A DNA stretch of 64,000 nucleotides, taken from assembly GCA_963813495.1 (NCBI GenBank), contig CAWEZC010000010.1:434001-498000 (forward strand), given 5' to 3'. Origin of the DNA: JACVRW01 sp963813495. Its GTDB lineage: Bacteria; Actinomycetota; Thermoleophilia; Solirubrobacterales; Thermoleophilaceae. Of the stretch, positions 55,159 through 61,530 are shown in pieces. The notes below the pieces were generated by a model. The model was not told the origin of the DNA, did not search any database, and saw only the letters and a program-made list of their open reading frames with translations. The translations under genes and the position numbers were made by a program. The first letter of the stretch is position 1. Every line of letters begins with the position of its first letter.

Positions 55159-55161
55159 CCT
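55156..55161 (+). promoter_or_regulatory. -10-like element TAGCCT
   Basis: TAGCCT lies 7 bases upstream of the GTG at 55169 and overlaps the stop codon of the SAH hydrolase paralogue. Confidence 0.25.
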
Positions 55162-55168
55162 CGGCCCC

Positions 55169-55323
55169 GTGAACGAGGTCGAGCTGGTCCGTTCCATCTA
55201 CGCTCGCTGGGCTCGAGGCGACTCGGCCGGCGATCTCTTCCATGAGGACATCGAGTGGTCGAGGCCGCACCGGGCGGCCAGGTGCAGGGTCGCTCCGCGG
55301 CGCTCGCCTCGCTGGATCCGTGA
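55169..55323 (+). pseudogene. Truncated NTF2-like (SnoaL-type) protein remnant
   Basis: A GTG start gives VNEVELVRSIYARWARGDSA, then DLFHEDIEWS; after one shifted base near 55260 it continues EAAPGGQVQGRSAALASLDP and stops at 55323. It lines up with the first half of the intact NTF2-like protein at 57339-57713 (LRAAYRAFNERDLEAALALM, HPDVDWPNAWEGGRVLGRAA) and ends where the second half should begin. The stop abuts the convergent glutathione peroxidase gene. It is a remnant of a small-molecule-binding cone-fold protein, with 52 of the usual 110-130 residues. Confidence 0.5.
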
Positions 55324-55911
55324 TCAGCTTTCGAGCAGCGCGTCGAGCCGGGCCGTCAGCTCGGGATCGCCGGGCTCGGTGCCCGCGCCCCAGCGCTCGA
55401 CCAGCCGCCCGCGGCGGTCGAGCAGGTATTTGTTGAAGTTCCAGTCCGGCGCGCCCAGGTCGCGGAAGAGCGGATGGGCGTCGTCGCCGGTGACCTTCAG
55501 CTTGGCGAACATGGGAAAGGAGACCCCGAAGTTCGCCCGGCAGAACTCGCCGATCTGCTCGTTGGAGCGGGGCTCCTGGCCGGCGAAGTCGTTGGCCGGG
55601 AAGCCGAGCACGACGAGGCCGTCGGCCCGGCGCTCGTCCCAGAGGCGCTCCAGCCCCTCGAACTGCCCGGTGAAGCCGCATTCGCTGGCCGTGTTGACCA
55701 CGAGCACGACCCTGCCGCGGTAGCGGGCGAGGTCCTCGGGCTCGCCGTTGAGGCGGGGGAGGGTGAAGCGGAGCACGCCCTGCCGCTCGCCGGCGGCGGC
55801 CGTCTCGCCCGCACCGGCCGGTTCGCTCGGAGCGGTCGTCATTTCGTCGTCACCACAGGCCGCAAACGAGCACAGCGCCATCAGAGCGGCAAGTGTGACG
55901 CACGCGCGCAT
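55324..55911 (-). CDS. Glutathione peroxidase family protein, predicted lipoprotein
   Basis: The 195-residue protein begins with a signal peptide and lipobox (ALMALCSFAAC, Cys at about residue 19), so it should be lipid-anchored outside the membrane. The GPx fold follows: VVLVVNTASECGFTGQFEGL with the catalytic Cys (in place of selenocysteine), GFPANDFAGQEPRSNEQIGE with the Gln, and APDWNFNKYLLDRRGRLVER with the Trp-Asn of the active site. Actinobacterial homologues use thioredoxin and reduce lipid or alkyl hydroperoxides. Export of a GPx is uncommon; most bacterial copies are cytoplasmic. Confidence 0.9.
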   Translation of the reverse strand: MRACVTLAALMALCSFAACGDDEMTTAPSEPAGAGETAAAGERQGVLRFTLPRLNGEPEDLARYRGRVVLVVNTASECGFTGQFEGLERLWDERRADGLVVLGFPANDFAGQEPRSNEQIGEFCRANFGVSFPMFAKLKVTGDDAHPLFRDLGAPDWNFNKYLLDRRGRLVERWGAGTEPGDPELTARLDALLES

Positions 55912-55928
55912 CTGCCCTAGTAACGCAG

Positions 55929-55963
55929 ACGGCGGCCCACCGGTTCAATCCGGAGGCCGCCGT
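55929..55963. terminator. Strong hairpin between two minus-strand genes
   Basis: A 9-bp perfect outer stem (ACGGCGGCC / GGCCGCCGT) encloses an inner CCGG-CCGG pair around the loop TTCAAT. It lies after the stop of the small gene at 55995 and 17 bases upstream of the glutathione peroxidase start. In minus-strand sense no U-run follows, so it may be a hairpin-type terminator, an mRNA stabiliser or a repeat remnant. Confidence 0.35.
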
Positions 55964-55994
55964 GCAAGGCGCGCGTCGGACGAGCCGGGGTCCG

Positions 55995-56285
55995 CTAGGC
56001 CGCGCGGGGCAACAGGCGGGCCAGGCTGCGGCGCTCGCTGCGGCGCTCGGACCGCAGGCCGTCCGCATGGAAGCGCAGCAGCTCCACGACCTCGCCGCTG
56101 GGGCGGAACGGATCCGCCACCGCGGCGCCGGTTTCGAGCTCGAGCGCGGCCCACAGCTCGTCGCCGACCTCGGCGAGCAGGACGGCTCCAGTGGGCGCGG
56201 AGGAGCTGTCGATGGCAGCCAGCCGGTGGATGGCAGAACCATCATGAGCGGTGGCGCGGCGAATGGTGAGGTTGGCGTTGGTCAT
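55995..56285 (-). CDS. Small protein resembling the N-terminal part of a GNAT acetyltransferase
   Basis: This is a 96-residue protein of unknown function. The N-terminal half TIRRATAHDGSAIHRLAAID has the first strand and helix of GNAT acetyltransferases (IRRAT-x-D-A-x-x-L), followed by GAVLLAEVGDELWAALELET and ADPFRPSGEVVELLRFHADG. The acetyl-CoA-binding RxxGxG segment is absent, and an Arg-rich helix closes the protein. A Shine-Dalgarno-like AAAGGGGA precedes the ATG at 56285, one of the few clear ones in this window. It is probably a real gene of a common small actinobacterial type rather than a broken acetyltransferase, but the function is unknown. Confidence 0.6.
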   Translation of the reverse strand: MTNANLTIRRATAHDGSAIHRLAAIDSSSAPTGAVLLAEVGDELWAALELETGAAVADPFRPSGEVVELLRFHADGLRSERRSERRSLARLLPRAA

Positions 56286-56376
56286 GGGGTTCCCCTTTGT
56301 TGGAAGGTTTGATCTCTCTCGAATCATGATGCGCCATTCCGCTCATAAGTTCAAATACGGACTCGTGAGACCTGCG

Positions 56377-56391
56377 ATAAGCTGGTCTTAT
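56377..56391. promoter_or_regulatory. Inverted repeat ATAAG-N5-CTTAT overlapping the LysR start codon
   Basis: The 15-bp element ATAAGCTGGTCTTAT ends inside the ATG at 56390, and a second CTCATAAG copy lies about 30 bases upstream. The layout of a T/A-rich dyad at a divergent LysR promoter fits an autoregulatory LysR-type binding site. TAAGCT within it could also be a -10 box 6 bases from the ATG. Confidence 0.45.
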
Positions 56392-57334
56392 GCTCGACGT
56401 CAAACAGTTGAGGGTCCTCCAGGCCGTCGCCGAGCACGGCTCCTTCTCCGCCGCGGCCGAGGCCCTGTCCTACACGCAGCCGGCCATCTCCCAGCAGGTC
56501 GCCGCACTCGAGAAGCAGGCCAATACCACCCTGGTGGATCGCGGAAGCCGCGGCGCGCGGCTGACCGACGCCGGGCGGGCCCTCGTCGATCACGCCGATG
56601 TGGTGATCGCCCGTCTCGCCGCGGCCGAGGCCGAGCTGGAAGCCATCGCCGGCGTGCGCGGCGGCCGGGTGCGCATGTCGTCCTTCCCGACCGCGGGGGC
56701 CTCGCTGCTCCCGCCGGCGGTGGCCCTGTTCACCCGCCGCCACCCGGAGGTCGAGCTGACCTTCGTCGAGAACGAACCGGAGGAGGCGGTGAACAAGCTG
56801 CGGGCCGCCGAGCTCGAGGTCGCGATCGTGTTCGAGTACCGCGACCTCTCGCAGCCCGAGTTCGACCGGCTCTACGAGGGCATCGAGTTGCGCCATCTGG
56901 TGGACGATCCGATGTACGTGGCCCTGCCGCGCGACCATCCCGCCGCGCGCAAGCAGCGCGTGCGGCTCGAGGATTTCTCCGAGGACGTCTGGATCCAGAA
57001 CGACACGCGTGGGCCCTGTGGCCGGCTGCATCTCGCGGCGTGCGTGGGGGCCGGCTTCGAGCCCAAGATCGGCTACGTGTCCGACGACTACAACGTCGTC
57101 CAGGGCCTGATCGCGGCCGGGGTGGGCATCTCCCTGCTGCCGGCGCTCTCGCTCACCAACCTGCGTGAGGACATCGCCGTGCGCTCGCTCGGCCGGCGCG
57201 CGCCCACCCGGCGGATCGCCTCGGCGGTGCTGGCGGGGCGCTACCGCTCACCGGCGGTGGAGGCCATGCTCGGCATCCTGCATGAGGTCGCCGACAACTT
57301 CGAGCTGCCCTCCGGAATGGCCCTGGCCGCCTGA
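56390..57334 (+). CDS. LysR family transcriptional regulator
   Basis: The 314-residue protein has the classical N-terminal helix-turn-helix VKQLRVLQAVAEHGSFSAAA, EALSYTQPAISQQVAALEKQ, NTTLVDRGSRGARLTDAGRA, a linker helix, and the periplasmic-binding-like effector domain (VRMSSFPTAGASLLPPAVAL, AELEVAIVFEYRDL, VGISLLPALSLTNLREDIAV). The end is NFELPSGMALAA. It is followed after 4 bases by an NTF2-like protein and then by the Moco and flavin oxidoreductases, whose expression it probably controls. The inverted repeat at its start codon suggests autoregulation. Confidence 0.93.
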   Translation: MLDVKQLRVLQAVAEHGSFSAAAEALSYTQPAISQQVAALEKQANTTLVDRGSRGARLTDAGRALVDHADVVIARLAAAEAELEAIAGVRGGRVRMSSFPTAGASLLPPAVALFTRRHPEVELTFVENEPEEAVNKLRAAELEVAIVFEYRDLSQPEFDRLYEGIELRHLVDDPMYVALPRDHPAARKQRVRLEDFSEDVWIQNDTRGPCGRLHLAACVGAGFEPKIGYVSDDYNVVQGLIAAGVGISLLPALSLTNLREDIAVRSLGRRAPTRRIASAVLAGRYRSPAVEAMLGILHEVADNFELPSGMALAA

Positions 57335-57338
57335 CCGC

Positions 57339-57713
57339 GTGGCCGACGCCGAGGTTCTGCTGCGCGCGGCCTACCGGGCGTTCAACGAGCGTGACCTGGA
57401 GGCCGCCCTCGCACTGATGCACCCCGATGTCGACTGGCCCAACGCCTGGGAGGGCGGGCGGGTCCTGGGCCGGGCCGCGGTGCTCGACTACTGGACCCGG
57501 CAGCTCGCCGAGATCTCCAGCACGGTCGAGCCGGAAGCCTTCAGCCTCGAGCCCGGCGGGGCGATCGTCGCCGCGGTGCACCAGGTCGTGCGCGCGCATG
57601 GCGGTGACGAGCTCATCTCCGACTCGCGCGTTCGCCACCGCTACCGCCTTCGCGACGGGCTCGTGGCGCGCATGGACGTGCTCGATGACCCCGGTACGCT
57701 CTCCGGCCAGTGA
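57339..57713 (+). CDS. NTF2-like / SnoaL-type small protein
   Basis: The 124-residue protein has the NTF2 cone-fold pattern: three N-terminal helices (AEVLLRAAYRAFNERDLEAA), HPDVDWPNAWEGGRVLGRAA, VLDYWTRQLAEISSTVEPEA and a closing beta-sheet HRYRLRDGLVARMDVLDDPG. Family members are ligand-binding or isomerase/cyclase-like; no catalytic residues are decisive here. GTG start 4 bases after the LysR stop, and its own stop overlaps the start of the molybdenum protein (GTGA), so it is part of the same message. A truncated relative is at 55169. Confidence 0.8.
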   Translation: MADAEVLLRAAYRAFNERDLEAALALMHPDVDWPNAWEGGRVLGRAAVLDYWTRQLAEISSTVEPEAFSLEPGGAIVAAVHQVVRAHGGDELISDSRVRHRYRLRDGLVARMDVLDDPGTLSGQ

Positions 57714-58321
57714 GCAATTTCATCTCACGCGGCTTCAGCGGGCGCCGCCGGGCACCGGAGGAGCTGGCCGACCGCATTCCCCCCGGGCAGTACTACGAGT
57801 CCGGCTTTCCCGTACTCACCGCCGGCCCCACGCCGAAGGTCGAGCCGGGCGAGTGGGGGTTGCGCATCGACGGCATGGTCGGCAGCGAACGCGAGTGGAC
57901 CTGGGACGAGTTTCAGAAGCTTCCGTTCGAGGACGTGCCCTGCGACATCCACTGCGTGACCAAGTGGTCGAAGCTCGCCACGAGCTTCCGCGGCGTCTCG
58001 GTCGACGTGCTCTTGGAGCAGGCGCAGCCCGCGGGCGACTTCGCCATGGCCTTCTCCTACGGTGGCTACACCACCAACGTCGCCGTGGCCGATCTCAGCG
58101 GCGGACGGGCCTGGGTGGTAACCGAGCACGAGGGCGAGCCCCTCCCGCGCCAGCACGGCGGCCCGGTGCGCCTGCTCGTGCCCCATCTCTACTTCTGGAA
58201 GAGCGCCAAGTGGCTCGCCGGCCTGCGCATCATGGACCACGACGAGCCCGGCTTCTGGGAGCAGAACGGCTACCACAATCGCGGCGATCCCTGGAAGGAA
58301 GAGCGCTATTGGACCGACTGA
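57710..58321 (+). CDS. Sulfite oxidase-like molybdopterin oxidoreductase
   Basis: The 203-residue protein has the sulfite-oxidase Moco fold (Oxidored_molyb, PF00174). Key features: YESGFPVLTAGPTPKVEPG, WTWDEFQKLPFEDVPCDIHC followed by VTKWSKLATSFRGVSVDVLL, where the Cys of HCVTKWS is the molybdenum ligand, and ARG/GGPVRLLVPHLYFWKSAKW plus LRIMDHDEPGFWEQNGYHNR at the C-terminus. It has no signal peptide or Tat motif, so it should be cytoplasmic, unlike YedY/MsrP. It overlaps the next gene by 13 bases; that gene's FAD/NAD(P) reductase is its likely electron partner. Substrate unknown. Confidence 0.88.
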   Translation: MSNFISRGFSGRRRAPEELADRIPPGQYYESGFPVLTAGPTPKVEPGEWGLRIDGMVGSEREWTWDEFQKLPFEDVPCDIHCVTKWSKLATSFRGVSVDVLLEQAQPAGDFAMAFSYGGYTTNVAVADLSGGRAWVVTEHEGEPLPRQHGGPVRLLVPHLYFWKSAKWLAGLRIMDHDEPGFWEQNGYHNRGDPWKEERYWTD

Positions 58322-59031
58322 CGCCGGTCGAGCAGAGGGCGCCGGGCCGCTGGCAGCTGGGCACGGTGAGCTCGGTCAAGGAGGAGACTCCGCGCGTCAA
58401 GTCCTTCCGCATCGAGGTGCCGATGTGGATGCCGCACCTGCCCGGCCAGCACTATGACGTCCGGCTGACCGCGTCCGACGGGTACACCGCTCAGCGCTCC
58501 TACTCGATCGCCTCCTCGCCCCTCGACGCCGGCGAGGTCGAGCTGACGATCGACTGCCTGGACGACGGCGAGGTCTCCCCCTACTTCCACGATGTCGTGG
58601 AGGCCGGCGACCAGGTGGAGGTTCGCGGTCCGTTCTCCTCCTACTTCGTCTGGCGCGGGGAGGCGCCCGTCTTGCTCCTCGGGGGCGGGTCGGGAGTCGT
58701 CCCGCTGATGGCGATGCTGCGCCACCGGCGCCGCACCATGCCCGACCTGCCGATGCGCCTCGTCTACTCCGTGCGCTCGGCCGACGAGCTCATCTACGCA
58801 GACGAGTTGGGCGACGACGCGGTCGTCACCTACACGCGCGAGGCCCCGGAGGGCTGGAGCGGAGCCACCGGGCGCATCGACTCCGAGCTGATCGCCGCCG
58901 CGGGCCTTGACTCGGGCACGGCCTTCATCTGCGGCTCCAACGGCTTCGTGGAGGCTGCCTCGCAGCTGACGCTCGAGGCGGGCTTCGCGCCCGAGCAGGT
59001 GCGCACCGAGCGCTTCGGCCCGACCGGCTGA
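58309..59031 (+). CDS. FAD/NAD(P)-binding oxidoreductase (ferredoxin-NADP reductase-like)
   Basis: The 240-residue protein has an FAD domain with the RxYS motif (DGYTAQRSYSIASSPLDAGE) and an NAD(P) domain with APVLLLGGGSGVVPLMAMLR and SGTAFICGSNGFVEAASQLT (CGxxGF). The family includes reductases that feed oxygenases or Moco enzymes. No iron-sulfur domain is present. The start is TTG at 58309, preceded by the strong Shine-Dalgarno-like GGAAGGAAG at about 58293 inside the upstream gene; no ATG or GTG is better placed. The 13-base overlap supports a two-component oxidoreductase. Confidence 0.85.
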   Translation: MDRLTPVEQRAPGRWQLGTVSSVKEETPRVKSFRIEVPMWMPHLPGQHYDVRLTASDGYTAQRSYSIASSPLDAGEVELTIDCLDDGEVSPYFHDVVEAGDQVEVRGPFSSYFVWRGEAPVLLLGGGSGVVPLMAMLRHRRRTMPDLPMRLVYSVRSADELIYADELGDDAVVTYTREAPEGWSGATGRIDSELIAAAGLDSGTAFICGSNGFVEAASQLTLEAGFAPEQVRTERFGPTG

Positions 59032-59076
59032 GCGCCCCCCTTGCGCCCCCGGGACCTGGCACCCCGGTCCCCGCGT

Positions 59077-60057
59077 ATGAGGAGCATGAACGCTCGCAGC
59101 CGCAGCGCCATCGCTGCCTCGTTGCTGCCCGCCTGCGCGGGCGCGATCGGCGCCCCCGCGGCGGCCGCCGACGGCTTCCCTGTAACGGGGATCGACGCGG
59201 CGCCCGTTTCCGCGCCCGGATCGGAGGTCGAGTACGTCACGCGCCGCGTGCGCACGGCCACCGTCCTCGAGGAATCCGCCGCCGGTGGGGGTCCTGTGCT
59301 GAGACGGCTTCGCATCGACGGCAGGTTCAGCGTGCCCGCCGTGGCCTACGACGGCTCGCCGAGCGGCCTGTCCGCCGACGGGCGCAAGCTCGTGCTGATC
59401 GAGCCGCGCAGGCGTTTCCCGCGCGCCGTGACCACCTTCCGGATCATCGACGCGAAACGCCTCGCGAGTCGCCGCACGCTCCGCCTCCGTGGCGACTTCA
59501 GCTTCGACGCTCTCTCGCCCGATGGTCGTTCGATGTTCCTGATCGAGTACATCTCCAAGCGCGACGCCACCCGCTACTCGGTGCGCGCCTACGACCTGCG
59601 CGAGCGCCGCCTGCTGCCGGGCGCGATCGTCGATCCGCGTGAGCCCGACGAGCGCATGAGCGGATTGCCCACGACTCGCGCGACGAGCCCCGACGGCCGC
59701 TGGGAGTACACCCTCTATCAGGGGAACGAGTACCCGTTCATCCACGCGCTGGACACCGAGCGGCGCCGGGCCTTCTGCATCGACCTCGACGCTCTGGCGG
59801 CGCGCAGGCAGGGACTCGGAGGGCTGAAGCTCCAGATCGAGAGCGACACGCTCGCGGTGGTGGCCGGCGACAGAACCCTCGCTCGGGTGAACACCCGCAC
59901 CCTGCGGGTGAGCGAGCCTGGGGCGGCGCGGCCCCACAGGACGCAGGCGGAGGCTGGGGCCGGCGTACCCTGGCCCCTGCTGGTGGCCACCGGCCTGCTG
60001 GCGGCGGCCGCGGCCGCGCTGGCGCGCAAGCGGTGGGCTATCGGGCGTACGGCCTGA
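59077..60057 (+). CDS. Exported YncE/WD40-like beta-propeller protein with C-terminal membrane helix
   Basis: The 326-residue protein has a signal peptide (SAIAASLLPACAGAIGAPAA), repeated blade-like elements each with an S-x-D-G-R motif (GLSADGRKLVLIEPRR, ALSPDGRSMFLIEYISKR, ATSPDGRWEYTLYQGNEYPF), typical of YncE-like or WD40-like propellers, and a C-terminal hydrophobic helix (WPLLVATGLLAAAAAALARK). It would face the outside, anchored at the C-terminus. Only a few blades can be counted, so it may be a partial propeller. Function unknown; no neighbour in the same direction explains it. Confidence 0.72.
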   Translation: MRSMNARSRSAIAASLLPACAGAIGAPAAAADGFPVTGIDAAPVSAPGSEVEYVTRRVRTATVLEESAAGGGPVLRRLRIDGRFSVPAVAYDGSPSGLSADGRKLVLIEPRRRFPRAVTTFRIIDAKRLASRRTLRLRGDFSFDALSPDGRSMFLIEYISKRDATRYSVRAYDLRERRLLPGAIVDPREPDERMSGLPTTRATSPDGRWEYTLYQGNEYPFIHALDTERRRAFCIDLDALAARRQGLGGLKLQIESDTLAVVAGDRTLARVNTRTLRVSEPGAARPHRTQAEAGAGVPWPLLVATGLLAAAAAALARKRWAIGRTA

Positions 60058-60060
60058 TGG

Positions 60061-60516
60061 TCAGGCGGCCGCCGGGCACATCTGCGACTCGGCGGCACGG
60101 GCAATTCGCCCTGTCGCTCCGTCCAGAGCGCCCGCCGAAAGCAGCGCCGCGGCGGCGTTGGCCAGCAGCCGGCCGGTGAGGCCACCGGAGCGGCGCAGCG
60201 ACACGGAAGCGCTCAGCTCGGCGCCCGCGGCATCCCCTACGAGGTCGTAACGCACGTCGAGGCCGACCGGCCCGTGCGCCGAGAGCTCGAGCTGATCCTC
60301 GTCCGCCGCCAGGACCTCGACGTCGAAGGCCACCGGCACGCCGGCGAGCTTCCCCGTCACACGCGCGCGTGAGCCTGCCGCGAGGCGACGGCCGTCGAGC
60401 TCGTCGACATCGAACTCGACGGGCGACCAGCGGCGGATCTCGTCGGGGTGCGTGAGCACCTCGAGGAGCTGCCGGGGCGTGGCGTTCGCCGTGGTGATCG
60501 CGGTCCAGCGGGACAT
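60061..60516 (-). CDS. SRPBCC family protein
   Basis: The 151-residue protein starts MSRWTAITTANATPRQLLEV, LTHPDEIRRWSPVEFDVDEL, then VTGKLAGVPVAFDVEVLAAD and GPVGLDVRYDLVGDAAGAEL, the alternating strands and long C-terminal helix (TGRLLANAAAALLSAGALDG) of the START/polyketide-cyclase-like (SRPBCC) superfamily. These proteins bind lipids or hydrophobic ligands, or act as coenzyme Q-binding or cyclase proteins. The ligand is unknown. It converges on the propeller-protein gene and diverges from the DUF4234 gene. A TTAGCT box lies 8 bases upstream of the ATG at 60516. Confidence 0.75.
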   Translation of the reverse strand: MSRWTAITTANATPRQLLEVLTHPDEIRRWSPVEFDVDELDGRRLAAGSRARVTGKLAGVPVAFDVEVLAADEDQLELSAHGPVGLDVRYDLVGDAAGAELSASVSLRRSGGLTGRLLANAAAALLSAGALDGATGRIARAAESQMCPAAA

Positions 60517-60598
60517 ACCGATGCAGCTAAGCGACAGGCGTCGTGCAGTTCTGAGCAATCGCGCACACTCGAGCCGAAAACCTGATAGCAAACGCAGC

Positions 60599-61045
60599 AT
60601 GGCCCAAGAGATTCAGATCCCCAACGCGGGATCAACCGCAAAGATCCGCCATCCACTGGCAGTGGTCGCGCTCACGCTCATCACGCTCGGCATCTACGGC
60701 ATCTTCTGGTGGTACTTCATCAACCGCGAGATGGCCGACTACGGTCAGGCCAACGGGATACCCGAGCTGGGCGACAACCCGATCCTGTCCGTGATCGCGC
60801 TGACCTTCGGTGCTCTGATCATCATTCCCGCGCTGGTCACGATCTGGCGCACCTGCAAGCGCATCGAGATCGCGCAGAACCATGCGCTCGGCAACAACAA
60901 CTTCAGCGTGCTGCTGACCTTCATTCTCTGGATCATCCCGCTGCTCCAGCTGATCGCATGGTTCTTGATGCAGAGCAATCTGAACCAGGTCTGGGAGCGG
61001 CTGGCGGACAGCCGGTCCTCAGCGGCCGAGACCGTGGTGGCCTAG
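60599..61045 (+). CDS. DUF4234 family membrane protein
   Basis: The 148-residue protein has the DUF4234 pattern: KIRHPLAVVALTLITLGIYG, IFWWYFINREMADYGQA and a middle pair of helices LSVIALTFGALIIIPALVTI, followed by RIEIAQ, VLLTFILWIIPLLQLIAWFL and MQSNLNQVWERLA. The family is widespread in actinobacteria, with no established function. The ATG at 60599 is preceded by TGATAGCAAACGCAG, with no Shine-Dalgarno. Its stop overlaps the convergent GNAT gene by 4 bases. Confidence 0.85.
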   Translation: MAQEIQIPNAGSTAKIRHPLAVVALTLITLGIYGIFWWYFINREMADYGQANGIPELGDNPILSVIALTFGALIIIPALVTIWRTCKRIEIAQNHALGNNNFSVLLTFILWIIPLLQLIAWFLMQSNLNQVWERLADSRSSAAETVVA

Positions 61046-61488
61046 AGGGTGATCGAGTAGTCGAGCCAGCGCTCGTCGCGCTCGCCACCGACCCGCTCGT
61101 AGACGGCGCGGGCGCGCTCGTTGTCGCGTGCCGTCTGCCATTCGAGTGAAGCGACTCCGCGTTCGCGCGCCCGCTCCACGCAGGCCGAGATGAGGCTGTC
61201 GGCGACCCCGGTTCCGCGGCCCTCCGGGGCCACGAACAGGTCGTTCATGACGGCTATGCGCGATCCGCTCAGGGTGGACCAGGTCCAGAAGATGGTGGCG
61301 AAGCCGAGCGGCTGGCCCGTCTCGCCGCGGGCGATCAGCTGCACACCGTCGAGCTCCGGGCTGGCGATCAGTTCCCTCGACAAGGCGAGCAGGTCGTCGT
61401 CGCCGGGTGCCACCGCGTAGAAATCGCAGTAGCCGCGCATGAGCGGAAGGAGATCGGGAAGGTCGTCCTCTGTGACGGTGGTGATCAC
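61042..61488 (-). CDS. GNAT family N-acetyltransferase
   Basis: This 148-residue complete GNAT enzyme has VITTVTEDDLPDLLPLMRGY, SGSRIAVMNDLFVAPEGRGT and GVADSLISACVERARERGVA, where R-G-T-G is the acetyl-CoA pyrophosphate-binding loop, then LEWQTARDNERARAVYERVG, the terminal helix-strand pair. The acceptor is unknown. The GTG start at 61488 has a TAGCGT box 7 bases upstream and no Shine-Dalgarno. Confidence 0.88.
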   Translation of the reverse strand: MITTVTEDDLPDLLPLMRGYCDFYAVAPGDDDLLALSRELIASPELDGVQLIARGETGQPLGFATIFWTWSTLSGSRIAVMNDLFVAPEGRGTGVADSLISACVERARERGVASLEWQTARDNERARAVYERVGGERDERWLDYSITL

Positions 61489-61495
61489 GTTTCGG

Positions 61496-61501
61496 ACGCT
61501 A
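61496..61501 (-). promoter_or_regulatory. -10-like element TAGCGT
   Basis: TAGCGT on the minus strand lies 7 bases upstream of the GTG at 61488; the divergent TACGAT element is 14 bases away. Confidence 0.35.
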
Positions 61502-61515
61502 TCGCGGCAGACCAA

Positions 61516-61521
61516 TACGAT
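61516..61521 (+). promoter_or_regulatory. -10-like element TACGAT
   Basis: TACGAT lies 9 bases upstream of the GTG at 61531. The divergent gap is only 42 bases, so both promoters must be very short and close-packed. Confidence 0.35.
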
Positions 61522-61530
61522 CGGCCGGCC

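Noticed and set aside
55938..55954. CCGGTTCAATCCGG looks like a tRNA T-arm
   Set aside because: The loop pairing does not give a 5-bp T-stem with a 7-base loop, and no acceptor, D- or anticodon arm is present around it.
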